A stretch of DNA of 64,000 nucleotides. Source: Mesorhizobium sp. ZC-5. Lineage in GTDB: Bacteria > Pseudomonadota > Alphaproteobacteria > Rhizobiales > Rhizobiaceae. The stretch spans positions 62,001-126,000 of the forward strand of contig NZ_JAOWPT010000008.1 in the NCBI RefSeq assembly GCF_025753855.1, in the 5' to 3' direction. Shown here in pieces: positions 16,429 to 25,551 of this stretch. Every line of letters starts with the position of its first letter. Position 1 is the first letter of the stretch. The translations under genes were made by a program, and so were the position numbers. The notes below the pieces were generated by a model. That model was not told where the DNA came from. It did no database searches and saw nothing but the letters and a program-made list of their open reading frames with translations.

Positions 16429-17250
16429 CTACATCACCACGACCTTGGTGCCGACCCCGACACGTTCGTAGAGGTCGACGACGTCCTCGTTGCGCATGCG
16501 GATGCAGCCCGAAGACACGGCGCCGCCGATCGTCCACGGCTGGTTGGTGCCGTGGATGCGATAGAGCGTCGAGCCGAGATAGAGCGCGCGTGCGCCGAGC
16601 GGATTGGCTGGGCCGCCTTCCATGTGGGCCGGAAGCACCCGGCCCTTGGCGCGTTCGCGCACGATCATTTCGGCCGGCGGCCGCCAGTCGGGCCATTCGC
16701 GCTTTTGCGTGATCTTGTGGGTGCCTGCCCATTCGAAGCCGGGCTTGCCGGTGCCAACGCCGTAACGCCGTGCCTCGCCGCCCGGCTTCACCAGGTAGAG
16801 GAAATTCTGCGTCGTATCGATGACGATCGTGCCGGCCTTCTCCTTGCCGGCATAGGCGACGTCCTGCGGCAGGTACATCGGATTGATCTGCGGATGCACT
16901 TCCCGCCTGACCGGCGCCGGGATGCCGGCGGTGCGGAAAGGCGAGGGCGGCCGCTGCCGGTAGGTGCGCCGCACCTCGCGCAGCGTCGGCTGCGCCATCA
17001 CCCTTACCTGCCCTGGCTGGCCGTATTGCACCGGCTGCTGGCGGTATCGAACCTGTGGTTGCCGCTCCCGAACCTGCGGCTGGCGCTGGCGCGCCTGTTT
17101 GTTGCCGCGCAGCTGCATCACCCACGGCGCGGAAAGGTCGGGGCTCACCATCACCGGCGGCCGGTTGCCGTAACGGTCGTTGGCTGCAGTCGGGCCTGTT
17201 GCAATGGCCAGAAACGCCGCCGCACCCAGAATCAAGAACTTCGCCTTCAT
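16429..17250 (-). CDS. L,D-transpeptidase (YkuD domain), exported
   Basis: Peptidoglycan cross-linking or outer-membrane-protein-anchoring enzyme acting in the periplasm. The 273-residue protein has a signal peptide (MKAKFLILGAAAFLAIATG, cleavage near residue 23). A Gln/Arg-rich spacer with repeated RQPQVR-type units spans about 50-90, and the YkuD catalytic domain about 138-272. The catalytic motif is HGTNQPWTIGGAVSSGCIRM with H233 and C249. The spacer is disordered and basic, suitable for contacting the cell wall. It is transcribed alone, with a divergent promoter region shared with the tag gene. Confidence 0.93.
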   Translation of the reverse strand: MKAKFLILGAAAFLAIATGPTAANDRYGNRPPVMVSPDLSAPWVMQLRGNKQARQRQPQVRERQPQVRYRQQPVQYGQPGQVRVMAQPTLREVRRTYRQRPPSPFRTAGIPAPVRREVHPQINPMYLPQDVAYAGKEKAGTIVIDTTQNFLYLVKPGGEARRYGVGTGKPGFEWAGTHKITQKREWPDWRPPAEMIVRERAKGRVLPAHMEGGPANPLGARALYLGSTLYRIHGTNQPWTIGGAVSSGCIRMRNEDVVDLYERVGVGTKVVVM

Positions 17251-17445
17251 GGACGCACTCTCTACTTTCGTCGCCTGAACTGGCGGGAATGGTTGTCTGG
17301 CGACAGCAACTGAAAAGTGAATCGCGATGCTTAAAAGGCGGAGTTGTCGGTAAAGCTTTTCGTGTGGTTACTGCCTGGTTCAGGAATCTGGTAAAGCCAT
17401 CGTGAATCGGGTGGCGCGCCCGTTAACGATCGAGGATGAGCGGCC

Positions 17446-18084
17446 ATGAGCGACGAAAACACCGGATTGATGACAGGCGACGACGGCATGCGGCGCTGCG
17501 CGTGGCATGGCGGCGACGAGCTTTACCGGCGCTATCACGACAAGGAATGGGGACGCCCGGTTTCCGACGACCGCCGCCTGTTCGAGAAAATCTGCCTCGA
17601 GGGTTTCCAGTCGGGCCTGTCCTGGTTCACCATTCTCAAGAAGCGCGAGAATTTCCGCGCGGCCTTCGACGGCTTCGACTTCGACAAGGTGGCGAAATAC
17701 ACCGACAGGGATGTCGAGCGGCTGCTCGGCGATGCCGGCATCATCCGCCATCGCGGCAAGATCGTCTCGACCATCAACAATGCGAAACGGGCGCGGGAGA
17801 TGATCGCCGAGTTCGGCTCGCTCGCCGCCTGGTTCTGGAAGTTCGAGCCGAAGCCGGCGGACCGTCCCGCCCGCATCGACCGCGCCACGATCATGGCCAA
17901 TCCGACGACGCCGGTTTCGACGCAAATTTCGAAGGAACTGAAGAAGCGCGGCTGGAGCTTCGTCGGCCCGACCACGGTCTATGCCTTCATGCAGGCGATG
18001 GGCATGGTCAACGACCATCTCGAAGGCTGCTTCTGCCGTCCGGAGGTCGAGGCGGATCGGGGAACGTTCAAGCGACCGGTCTAG
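17446..18084 (+). CDS. tag: DNA-3-methyladenine glycosylase I
   Basis: Base-excision repair enzyme that removes 3-methyladenine from DNA. The 212-residue protein has the HhH-glycosylase features of Tag: RCAWHGGDELYRRYHDKEWG at the N terminus, FEKICLEGFQSGLSWFTILKKR, DAGIIRHRGKI, and GWSFVGPTTVYAFMQAMGMVNDH. The zinc ligands of the family appear conserved as C18 and H31 at the N terminus and H191 and C195 near the C terminus. A GAGG sequence lies 9 bases before the ATG. The gene is single. Confidence 0.94.
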   Translation: MSDENTGLMTGDDGMRRCAWHGGDELYRRYHDKEWGRPVSDDRRLFEKICLEGFQSGLSWFTILKKRENFRAAFDGFDFDKVAKYTDRDVERLLGDAGIIRHRGKIVSTINNAKRAREMIAEFGSLAAWFWKFEPKPADRPARIDRATIMANPTTPVSTQISKELKKRGWSFVGPTTVYAFMQAMGMVNDHLEGCFCRPEVEADRGTFKRPV

Positions 18085-18113
18085 TCCCGCTGCCGGATGC
18101 TGAAAGGCTCGGC

Positions 18114-18359
18114 TCAGCCGGCCATCGCCGGCAGGGCGAGACCGACGAGAACGACGACGATAATCGCCAGCACGGGATACATGACGAGCAGCCCGGTCAT
18201 CAGCGCGCCGCCGACCACGTTGTCGGCGGTCTTCGTCTTTTCGGCGCTGAACGGTCCGGGCGCCGGCAGGTTGCGGTTGCCCGGGCCGTGGGTGACGGTG
18301 GTGCGCAGCGCCGTGGCGTCTGCGTAGTCTGTGGCGGTGGCGCGGACATGGGTGCGCAT
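18114..18359 (-). CDS. Small membrane protein with one C-terminal helix
   Basis: An 81-residue protein whose N-terminal half is polar (MRTHVRATATDYADATALRT...FSAEKTKTADN). Its C-terminal half is a strongly hydrophobic segment at about 52-78 (MTGLLVMYPVLAIIVVVLVGLALP). It would be a tail-anchored or single-span inner-membrane protein. It is convergent with tag (29 bases apart). No family is recognised and the ribosome-binding site is weak, so confidence is moderate. Confidence 0.55.
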   Translation of the reverse strand: MRTHVRATATDYADATALRTTVTHGPGNRNLPAPGPFSAEKTKTADNVVGGALMTGLLVMYPVLAIIVVVLVGLALPAMAG

Positions 18360-18984
18360 GATTCTGGCTTTCGGCGTCGTGGAGGCGGGCTTCTCGCCGG
18401 ATTCGGTATCCGGCCGATGTCGCGCGGCGAAACGAATGTTTCAGCACGATTGAAAAACCATTGCTTGTCGACGGATTTCCGGCGGCTTTGCGGCAAAAGC
18501 AAGGATTTTTGCTTAAGAGTCAAAAGGTTAACGAGATGTTGCTTGCGAGCCGCCTCAGGAGCCCGTCATTCTCGACATGCTTCGCTCATTCGGCGCTCAC
18601 GCGGCCGGGAACTACGAAAGCAGGACGTGGCAACGGAGAAACTCCGTACTCTACGGCGCCCCCCTCTGGCCTGCCGGCCATCTCCCCCACGGGTGGGGAG
18701 ATTGGCTGTCATCAACGGCGGTGCTCTTCCTTCAGCGTTTGAGATTGGGCGAAGCCGGCGACGCGACTGATCTCCCCACCTGTGGGGGAGATGGCCGGCA
18801 GGCCAGAGGGGGGCGCCGTAGAGTACGAGCGGTGAAAGGAGCATCCTTTGGCTGAAGCCGTCCAACACCACACCCTGACAAACCCGCGACCCTTGCCGGT
18901 ACGGGCACCATCGTTTAGAGACCCGCCTGTCGGTTTTGACGACCGACAATGGCATGCATCCAGCAAGAAACGGCAAAACACGAC
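18360..18984. other. Intergenic region between the small membrane protein and hisS
   Basis: It contains an AT-richer promoter-like stretch around 18440-18540, then the palindromic repeat B (18646-18826) and about 160 bases before hisS. Short open frames through the repeat are palindrome artefacts and show no protein-like composition. Confidence 0.5.
18646..18826. repeat. Palindromic intergenic repeat B
   Basis: The left arm starts GTACTCTACGGCGCC and runs through CTCTGGCCTGCCGGCCATC to about 18713. The right arm (about 18766-18826) is its near-perfect reverse complement, ending at GTAGAGTAC. The spacer is about 52 bases. The core is the same as in repeat A, except that GGCCTGCCGGCC replaces GTCCTGCCGGAC: a compensated double change that keeps the pairing. 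The downstream flank (TTTGGCTGAAGCCGTCC) resembles the spacer of repeats E and F. Confidence 0.85.
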
Positions 18985-20583
18985 ATGGCCGACAGAACCG
19001 AAAAAATGAAGGCGCGCCAGCCGCGCGGCTTTGTCGACCGCTCGGCCGAAGACATCCGCGCGATGGAGAAGATGACGGCGACGATCCGCGAGGTCTTCGA
19101 ACTCTACGGCTTCGAGCCCGTCGACCAGCCGCTGATCGAATACACCGACGCGCTGGGCAAATTCCTGCCCGACCAGGACCGCCCCAACGAGGGCGTGTTT
19201 TCCTTCCAGGATGACGACGAGCAATGGCTGTCGCTGCGCTACGACCTGACCGCGCCGACGGCGCGCTACGTGGCGGAAAACTTCGAGCGCCTGCCGAAAC
19301 CCTATCGCAGCTACCGCTCCGGCTGGGTGTTCCGCAACGAGAAGCCCGGCCCCGGCCGCTTCCGCCAGTTCATGCAGTTCGACGCCGACACCATCGGCAC
19401 GCCGGGCGTCGCCGCCGACGCCGAGATGGCGATGATGATGGCCGACGTGATGGAGGCGCTCGGCATCAAGCGCGGCGACTACATTATCCGCGTCAACAAC
19501 CGCAAGGTGCTGGACGGTGTGCTGGAGGCCATCGGACTTGGCGGGCCTGAGAACGCCGGTCGCCGGCTGACTGTGCTCAGGGCCATCGACAAGCTGGACA
19601 AATTCGGGCCGGAAGGGGTGCGCTTGCTTCTCGGCCCTGGCCGCTGGGACGGCGGCAAGGAAGGCGAGGGAGATTTTACGAAGGGTGCGGGGCTGGATGA
19701 CGAGCAGATTTCCACCGTGCTTGACATTGTTGGTGAAGAGCGGCTGCACAGCATGTTCATTGAACATCTCGGCGATCGACCGGTGGACGACGAACTGGAT
19801 TCTCCAAACTATGGTTCGCGAGCCAAGGTGCTGAATTCGCTCGTTCTGGACGAATGGAGCGAGGTTCTCGAAACGACAGAGATTGGTAGGCAAGGCCTCC
19901 AGGAATTGAGAGAGATTGCAACGCTTCTCTCGGCTTCCGGTTACGGCACCAAGCGCGTTAGAATCAGCCCCTCCGTCGTGCGCGGCCTCGAATATTACAC
20001 CGGCCCGGTTTTCGAGGCCGAACTGCTCGCGGAAATACCCAACGAAGAGGGAAAGATCGTGCGTTTCGGTTCGGTCGGCGGCGGCGGCCGTTACGACGGG
20101 CTGGTGTCGCGCTTCCGCAGCGAGCCGGTGCCGGCGACGGGTTTTTCCATCGGCGTCTCGCGCCTGATGACGGCGCTGAAGAATCTCGGCAAGCTCGATA
20201 CCTCGGACGTGATCGCGCCGGTCGTCGTGCTGGTCATGGATCGAGACACCGAAAGCCTCGGCCGCTACCAGAAGATGGTCGCCGACCTGCGCGCCGCAAA
20301 AATCCGCGCCGAAATGTATCTCGGCGGCGCCGGCATGAAGGCGCAGATGAAATATGCCGACCGCCGCGGCAGCCCCATCGCGGTCATCCAGGGCGGCGAC
20401 GAGCGGGCGAAGAGCGAAGTCCAGATCAAGGACCTGATCGAGGGCGCGCGGCTGGCGCAAGGCATCGCCGGCCACGAGGAATACAAGGAAAGCCGCCCCG
20501 GCCAGGTCACCGTGCCGGAAGGCGACCTGGTCGCCGAGGTGCAGAAGATACTTGCTGCTCAGGCAAAGGACCGGGCGCGGTGA
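18985..20583 (+). CDS. hisS: Histidyl-tRNA synthetase
   Basis: Class II aminoacyl-tRNA synthetase charging tRNA-His in the cytoplasm. Motifs visible are the N-terminal [10 protein letters not shown], motif 2 [29 protein letters not shown], the HisA-type signature [18 protein letters not shown] and motif 3 region [13 protein letters not shown]...[10 protein letters not shown], followed by the anticodon-binding domain to the end. At 532 residues from MADRTEK it is longer than the roughly 500 usual for the group. Much of the excess falls between about residues 215 and 325, which is visibly richer in A/T than the rest. An alternative upstream start at 18949 exists. It heads hisS-hisZ-hisG. Confidence 0.95.
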   Translation: MADRTEKMKARQPRGFVDRSAEDIRAMEKMTATIREVFELYGFEPVDQPLIEYTDALGKFLPDQDRPNEGVFSFQDDDEQWLSLRYDLTAPTARYVAENFERLPKPYRSYRSGWVFRNEKPGPGRFRQFMQFDADTIGTPGVAADAEMAMMMADVMEALGIKRGDYIIRVNNRKVLDGVLEAIGLGGPENAGRRLTVLRAIDKLDKFGPEGVRLLLGPGRWDGGKEGEGDFTKGAGLDDEQISTVLDIVGEERLHSMFIEHLGDRPVDDELDSPNYGSRAKVLNSLVLDEWSEVLETTEIGRQGLQELREIATLLSASGYGTKRVRISPSVVRGLEYYTGPVFEAELLAEIPNEEGKIVRFGSVGGGGRYDGLVSRFRSEPVPATGFSIGVSRLMTALKNLGKLDTSDVIAPVVVLVMDRDTESLGRYQKMVADLRAAKIRAEMYLGGAGMKAQMKYADRRGSPIAVIQGGDERAKSEVQIKDLIEGARLAQGIAGHEEYKESRPGQVTVPEGDLVAEVQKILAAQAKDRAR

Positions 20584-20594
20584 TGCCGGGCGCG

Positions 20595-20749
20595 GCGCTT
20601 TCCCTCCCCCTTGAGGGGAGGGTGGCCGCGAAGCGGCCGGGTGGGGTTGCTGCGGCAGCGCTCGATGTTCCTTTGCGTCGCGCGCTGCCTTTGCCAACCC
20701 CCTCTGGCTGCTGCGCAGCCATCTCCCCCTCGAGGGGGGAGAAAGCATC
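20595..20749. repeat. Palindromic intergenic repeat C, between hisS and hisZ
   Basis: An imperfect inverted repeat. The left half reads GCTTTCCCTCCCCCTTGAGG with GGCCGCGAAGCGGCCGGGTG behind it. The right half reads CCAACCCCCTCTGG, then GGCTGCTGCGCAGCC and CTCCCCCTCGAGGGGGGAG, ending AAAGC. Both halves contain internal hairpins. It fills the whole hisS-hisZ gap and ends 6 bases before the hisZ start, so it is part of the his transcript if the genes are co-transcribed. Confidence 0.75.
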
Positions 20750-20755
20750 CCGCCC

Positions 20756-21877
20756 ATGACTTCCCGCTACCCGTCCTTCGCCCCCGACATCCTGGCACTG
20801 TTCGCCGAACGCAGCGCCGATCCGGTCGACGTGCCGGTGATCCAGCCGGCCGACCCGTTCCTCGACATGGCGGGTGAAGACCTGCGCCGCCGCATTTTCC
20901 TGACTGAAAGCGAGACGGGTGCTGTGCTCTGCCTGCGCCCGGAATTCACCATCCCGGTCTGCCTCGACCACATCCAGTCGCAATCCGGCACGCCGCGCCG
21001 CTATTCCTATCTCGGCGAGGTTTTCCGCCAGCGCCGCGAGGGCGGCAACGAGTTTTTCCAGGCCGGCATCGAGGATCTGGGCGACACCGACATCGCGGCA
21101 GCCGACGCGCGATCGATCGCCGACGCGTTTGCGCTGCTGCAAAAGACGCTGCCCGGTTTTTCGCTGTCGGTCACGCTCGGCGATCAGTCGATCTTCGAGG
21201 CTGTCCTTGCAGCACTCGGCCTGCCGCGCGGCTGGCAGAAGCGGCTTGCCCGCGCCTTCGGTTCGCACGAGGCGCTGACTGCAGCTCTCGCCGATCTCGC
21301 CAATCCGGCCAGCATCGCGGCACTCGATGACGACGTCGCCGCGCTGGTGATGGCGGGCGACGAAGCGCCGCTTGCCGCGCACATTTCAGGCGCGATGGAG
21401 GCTGCCGGCCTGTCGCCGACCGCCGGCCGCGCGCCGGAAGAAATCGCCCGGCGGCTGCTGCAGAAGACCGAGCTGCGCAGCGTGCGGCTGGCCGACACCG
21501 CGCTCGACGCGCTGAAGCGCTTTCTCGCCATCCGCGTGCCGCTCGACGGCGCGCATGCCGCGCTGGAGAGTTTCGCCAGGGGCGCCGGCCTGTCTCTGTC
21601 TGCCGCCCTGTCGCGGTTTGCCGCGCGCGCCGAAAGGATCGCCGCCAACGGTATCCCCATGGACGCGATCCACTATGACGCTGCGTTCGGCCGACCGCTC
21701 GATTATTACACCGGCCTCGTCTTTGAGATCACCGCCGAGGGCAGCGAGCGGGTGCTGGTCGGCGGCGGCCGCTATGACCGCCTGCTGACGCTGCTCGGCG
21801 CGGAAAAACCGATTCCCGGCGTCGGCTTCTCCGTCTGGCTCGACCGCATCGGCGAATTGCGGGAGGGCGGGCAATGA
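20756..21877 (+). CDS. hisZ: ATP phosphoribosyltransferase regulatory subunit
   Basis: HisZ, a catalytically inactive HisRS-like protein that forms the complex with short-form HisG in histidine biosynthesis. The 373 residues align with the synthetase fold: [37 protein letters not shown], and the second class II segment [18 protein letters not shown]...[14 protein letters not shown]. The anticodon-binding domain of HisS is missing, as expected. The ATG is preceded by repeat C, and the GGGGGGAG that could serve as ribosome-binding site is inside the repeat at a long distance. The stop overlaps the hisG ATG by 4 bases. Confidence 0.93.
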   Translation: MTSRYPSFAPDILALFAERSADPVDVPVIQPADPFLDMAGEDLRRRIFLTESETGAVLCLRPEFTIPVCLDHIQSQSGTPRRYSYLGEVFRQRREGGNEFFQAGIEDLGDTDIAAADARSIADAFALLQKTLPGFSLSVTLGDQSIFEAVLAALGLPRGWQKRLARAFGSHEALTAALADLANPASIAALDDDVAALVMAGDEAPLAAHISGAMEAAGLSPTAGRAPEEIARRLLQKTELRSVRLADTALDALKRFLAIRVPLDGAHAALESFARGAGLSLSAALSRFAARAERIAANGIPMDAIHYDAAFGRPLDYYTGLVFEITAEGSERVLVGGGRYDRLLTLLGAEKPIPGVGFSVWLDRIGELREGGQ

Positions 21878-22581
21878 CCATCACTCTTGCGCTTCCCTCG
21901 AAAGGCCGGCTGAAGGAACAGGCGCTGGAGATATTTTCGCGTGCCGGCCTGCCGGTCAGCCTGCCCGGCGACGACCGCAAATACCGCGCCCGCATGGAAG
22001 GCCGTGCCGGCATCGAGGTGGCGTTCCTGTCAGCCTCCGAAATCGCCAACGAGATCGGCCAGGGCAGCGTCGATCTGGGCGTCACCGGCGAGGATCTGCT
22101 CAAGGAGAATCTCGCCGACTGGGGAGCCCGCACGGAGATCCTCGCGCGGCTCGGCTTCGGCCGCGCCGATGTCGTGGTTGCGGTGCCGGATGTCTGGCTC
22201 GATGTCGACACCATGGCCGATCTCGACGACGTTGCCGCCGATTTCCGCCAGCGCCATGGCCGCCGGTTGCGGATCGCCACCAAATACTGGCGGCTCACCC
22301 AGCAGTTCTTCTCGCAGAAGCACGGCATCCAGGTCTACCGCATCGTCGAAAGTCTCGGTGCTACCGAAGGTGCGCCGGCAGCGGGCTCGGCCGATGTCAT
22401 CGTCGATATCACCACCACCGGCTCGACGTTGCGCGCCAATCATCTGAAGGTTCTCGACGACGGCGTCATCCTGAAGTCGCAAGCCTGCCTGGTTTCGTCG
22501 CTGCGCCGTCGCGATCCTGGTGACGAGGCATTGTTGGACGAGATTGCCGCTCTTGTCGGCACGGCGGTGTCTTCGGCCTGA
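21874..22581 (+). CDS. hisG: ATP phosphoribosyltransferase, short-form catalytic subunit
   Basis: First enzyme of histidine biosynthesis, joining ATP and PRPP. The protein has 235 residues and lacks the C-terminal regulatory ACT-like domain, so it is the short HisG that needs HisZ. Visible features are [15 protein letters not shown] at the N terminus, [27 protein letters not shown] and the PRPP-binding loop region [18 protein letters not shown]. It overlaps hisZ by 4 bases (ATGA), a clear sign of coupling. Confidence 0.95.
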   Translation: MTITLALPSKGRLKEQALEIFSRAGLPVSLPGDDRKYRARMEGRAGIEVAFLSASEIANEIGQGSVDLGVTGEDLLKENLADWGARTEILARLGFGRADVVVAVPDVWLDVDTMADLDDVAADFRQRHGRRLRIATKYWRLTQQFFSQKHGIQVYRIVESLGATEGAPAAGSADVIVDITTTGSTLRANHLKVLDDGVILKSQACLVSSLRRRDPGDEALLDEIAALVGTAVSSA

Positions 22582-22694
22582 AGCCTGTACTTTGGAGGGA
22601 TTTTCGCTCCCGAGTGCCACTGGTAGTTTGTCCACGGCGGGCAAGGCGCATGATAGGCTGCCGGTCGGCCAGCGATACGCTCTGGGAGGAAGCC

Positions 22695-24452
22695 GTGGCG
22701 ATCAATCAGTCCGTTGAAGGCGCAAGCAACCAGCGCGGCCATGGCAACACGTTCGTCGCGCCGCGGGACGGCCTGTCGCATGTCTCCGGCGAGCGTTCGG
22801 TTCCGCTCCTGAACAAGACGATCCCGCAACTGTTTGCCGAAACGGCATCGCAGTACCGGGACCGCGACGCGGCGGTGTTCGTCGAACAGGAGAAGCGGTT
22901 TTCCTGGCGCGAGTTGGCCGAGGCCGTCGATGCGCTCGCGGCGGCGCTGCTGAAGTTCGGCTTCGAAAAAGGCGACCGCGTCGGCATCTGGTCGCCGAAC
23001 CGCTGGGAGTGGCTGGTCACCCAGTTTGCCACGGCGCGGATCGGCATCGTGCTGGTCAACATCAACCCAGCCTACCGGCTTTCCGAACTCGACTATGCCT
23101 TGAACAAGGTCGGCTGCAAGGGACTGGTGACCGCAGCGAAATTCAAGACGTCCGATTACATCGACATGCTGAATACGCTGGCTCCGGAACTTGCGGACTG
23201 CGCGCCTGGCAAGCTTTCGTCATCCAAATTCCCGCATCTCAAGACGATCATCCGCATGGGCGCTGACAAGACGCCCGGCATGTTCAATTTCGATGATGTG
23301 CTGGCGATGGGCGGGGCCGAAGAGCGGCAGCGGCTGGACACCATAACCGCAGGCCTGCGGCCGGACGATGCCGTCAACATCCAGTTCACCAGCGGCACCA
23401 CGGGGGCACCGAAAGGCGCGACGCTGACGCATTCCAACATCGTCAACAATGCCGACCTCGTCACCGCCGCGATCAGGCTCACCGCGCAGGACCGCCTCTG
23501 CATTCCGGTGCCGCTCTATCACTGTTTCGGCATGTCGATGGGCACGATGGGCTGCGTGTCGAAGGGCGCGGTCATGGTGTTTCCCGGCGAGGGCTTCGAT
23601 CCTGGCGCGACGTTGCGCGCGGTGCAGAACGAGCGCTGCACCGGCCTCTACGGCGTGCCGACGATGTTCGTCGCCCTGCTCGACCGTCCCGACTTCAAAG
23701 CTTTCGACCTGTCGAGCCTGCGCACCGGCATCATGGCGGGTTCGCCGTGTCCGATCGAGGTGATGAAGAAGGTCGTTTCGCTCATGCACATGGAACAGGT
23801 GACGATCGCCTACGGGATGACGGAAACGAGCCCTGTTTCCTTCCAGAGCCATGTGGATGATCCACTCGAAAAACGCGTGTCGACGGTCGGCCGCATCCAT
23901 CCGCATGTCGAGGTGAAGGTCGTCGACGCGGAAGGCAACACCGTGCCGGTCGGCGAGCGCGGCGAACTTTGCACACGCGGCTATTCGGTGATGAAGGGTT
24001 ATTGGGAGGACGAGGAAAAAACTGCCGAGGCGATCGATGCCGAAGGCTGGATGCATACCGGCGATCTCGGCGTCATCGACGCGGAAGGCTATTGCAACAT
24101 CGTCGGCCGGGTGAAGGACATGGTTATCCGGGGCGGCGAAAACGTCTATCCGCGCGAGGTCGAGGAATTTCTCTACCGGCATCCGAAGGTCAAGGAGGTT
24201 CAGGTCTTCGGGGTGCCGGACCAGAAATACGGCGAGGAGCTGTGCGCCTGGATCGTGACGCTGCCCGGCGAGCAGGCGAGCGAGGAAGAGATAAAGGCGT
24301 TCTGCCAGGGCCAGATCGCCCACTACAAGGTGCCGCGCTATGTCCGCTTCAAGGACCAGCTTCCGATGACCGTCACCGGCAAGCCGCAGAAATTCATCAT
24401 GCGCGACCAGATGGTCGACGAACTCGGCCTGGTTGTCGCCAACACCGCATAA
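22695..24452 (+). CDS. AMP-binding acyl-CoA synthetase (medium/long-chain fatty acid-CoA ligase)
   Basis: Adenylate-forming enzyme of 585 residues that activates a carboxylic acid with ATP and CoA. ANL-superfamily motifs in order: the P-loop-like [27 protein letters not shown], the A5 motif [11 protein letters not shown], the A7 region [24 protein letters not shown] and the A10 lysine region TVTGKPQKF. The start is GTG at 22695, with GGGAGG 5 bases upstream; the ATG-containing longer frame from 22614 has no such site. The substrate is not fixed by the sequence; relatives are annotated FadD or as fatty-acyl-CoA synthetase. Confidence 0.9.
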   Translation: MAINQSVEGASNQRGHGNTFVAPRDGLSHVSGERSVPLLNKTIPQLFAETASQYRDRDAAVFVEQEKRFSWRELAEAVDALAAALLKFGFEKGDRVGIWSPNRWEWLVTQFATARIGIVLVNINPAYRLSELDYALNKVGCKGLVTAAKFKTSDYIDMLNTLAPELADCAPGKLSSSKFPHLKTIIRMGADKTPGMFNFDDVLAMGGAEERQRLDTITAGLRPDDAVNIQFTSGTTGAPKGATLTHSNIVNNADLVTAAIRLTAQDRLCIPVPLYHCFGMSMGTMGCVSKGAVMVFPGEGFDPGATLRAVQNERCTGLYGVPTMFVALLDRPDFKAFDLSSLRTGIMAGSPCPIEVMKKVVSLMHMEQVTIAYGMTETSPVSFQSHVDDPLEKRVSTVGRIHPHVEVKVVDAEGNTVPVGERGELCTRGYSVMKGYWEDEEKTAEAIDAEGWMHTGDLGVIDAEGYCNIVGRVKDMVIRGGENVYPREVEEFLYRHPKVKEVQVFGVPDQKYGEELCAWIVTLPGEQASEEEIKAFCQGQIAHYKVPRYVRFKDQLPMTVTGKPQKFIMRDQMVDELGLVVANTA

Positions 24453-24457
24453 CGCCG

Positions 24458-24859
24458 TCAGCCGCGCCGTGCGTCTAGCGACAGGCTGCCCGCTCCGTGA
24501 ATGGCGAGGACAAGGAAGCCGCCGGCTATCGCCAGGTCCTTCATGAAGGCCTGCGAATGCATCGTGACCAACACGACGTCCTCGCCGCCCTGGCCGTAAT
24601 GTCCGAGATAGCCCGCCACGATCGAAAACGCCGCCAGAAGATACGCGGCCATGCGGGTCTGGAAGCCGACCAGGATGCAAAGCCCGGCGACCGTCTCGAA
24701 AATGGCATTGAGCCACGCAACGGCAGTCGGCGCCGGGATGTTCAGGCTGCCGAAATATCCGGCAGTGCCGGCGATATCGGTGAACTTTCCGAACCCTGCG
24801 AGGATGAACAGGACCGCAAGCAGGATGCGGCCGACCAGGACGATGACAGCGCTGGACAT
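24458..24859 (-). CDS. DoxX family membrane protein (paralogue 1)
   Basis: A 133-residue four-helix membrane protein: VLVGRILLAVLFILAGFGKF at the N terminus, AVAWLNAIFETVAGLCILVGFQTR, AAYLLAAFSIVAGYLGHY and a last hydrophobic segment ending LDARRG. DoxX proteins are linked to quinone or thiol redox functions, but their reaction is mostly unknown. AGGAGAGAGCC precedes the ATG at 24859. It is convergent with the acyl-CoA synthetase (5 bases apart). The next gene upstream is a close paralogue, 144 bases away in the same direction. Confidence 0.88.
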   Translation of the reverse strand: MSSAVIVLVGRILLAVLFILAGFGKFTDIAGTAGYFGSLNIPAPTAVAWLNAIFETVAGLCILVGFQTRMAAYLLAAFSIVAGYLGHYGQGGEDVVLVTMHSQAFMKDLAIAGGFLVLAIHGAGSLSLDARRG

Positions 24860-24951
24860 GGCTCTCTCCTTTCCGGGGACCTCAGCATGCAAGCGCAATC
24901 GCCGGTTGTCACTCCGCATCACGCGTTCTCTCGCAGATACCACTCAAACGA

Positions 24952-24980
24952 AAACGGCCCGGAAATCTTCCGGGCCGTTT
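24952..24980 (-). terminator. Rho-independent terminator of the second DoxX gene
   Basis: The arms AAACGGCCCGGAA (24952-24964) and TTCCGGGCCGTTT (24968-24980) form a 13-bp perfect stem with a 3-base loop. On the minus strand the stem is followed by a short T-rich stretch (TTTTCGTTTG). It lies 24 bases past the stop of the 25004-25423 gene. Confidence 0.8.
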
Positions 24981-25003
24981 CCAGATATGAAAGGTGGAAG
25001 GTG

Positions 25004-25423
25004 TCAGCCGCGCTTGGCGTCGATCGACAGTGCGCCGGCGCCGACGGCGGCAAGGACGAGGAAGCCGCCGGTGATGCAGAGGTTCTTCTGCAGCAGCAGC
25101 ACCTGCATCTGGTCGGCGAAGTTGAGATGCGCGACCGCGGTTGCAGCAAGCGTGAATACGGCAAGCACGAGCGCCGCAATGCGGGTCTGGAAGCCGACCA
25201 GAACGGCAAGGCCGCCGAGCAGTTCGACGAGGCCGACAACGACCGCGGTGACATTCGGGAGCGGCAGGCCGAGGCTGCCGAAATAACCGGCGGTGCCGCC
25301 GATCGCCGTCAGCTTGCCGAAGCCGGCGAGGATGAACATGATGGACAAGAGGATGCGTCCGAGAAGGATGAGGACGCTGCCGGAGCCGGAATCTGTACCG
25401 GTGGTTGAGGAACTGATCGACAT
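25004..25423 (-). CDS. DoxX family membrane protein (paralogue 2)
   Basis: A 139-residue four-helix DoxX protein. It shares long runs with its neighbour at 24458: GRILL.xxFILAGFGK, AGTAGYFGSL-type loop, LVGFQTR, FLVLA and a C-terminal SLDAxRG/SIDAKRG. A Ser/Thr/Gly-rich tail (MSISSSTTGTDSGSGS) precedes the first helix. AGGAGAGC sits before the ATG. The two genes look like a tandem duplication that has diverged. A terminator directly follows, so the two can be expressed separately. Confidence 0.88.
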   Translation of the reverse strand: MSISSSTTGTDSGSGSVLILLGRILLSIMFILAGFGKLTAIGGTAGYFGSLGLPLPNVTAVVVGLVELLGGLAVLVGFQTRIAALVLAVFTLAATAVAHLNFADQMQVLLLQKNLCITGGFLVLAAVGAGALSIDAKRG

Positions 25424-25551
25424 TTTGTGCTCTCCTGGGAAGTCGGTCGGATGTGAAGTTTCTCGTGACCGCGGAATAGAGGCTTTCGTCTGTTCACAGA
25501 AGCCGTATTCTTTTCGACAGTTCGTTCACAATTAGTTTCATTTTCCACGAT

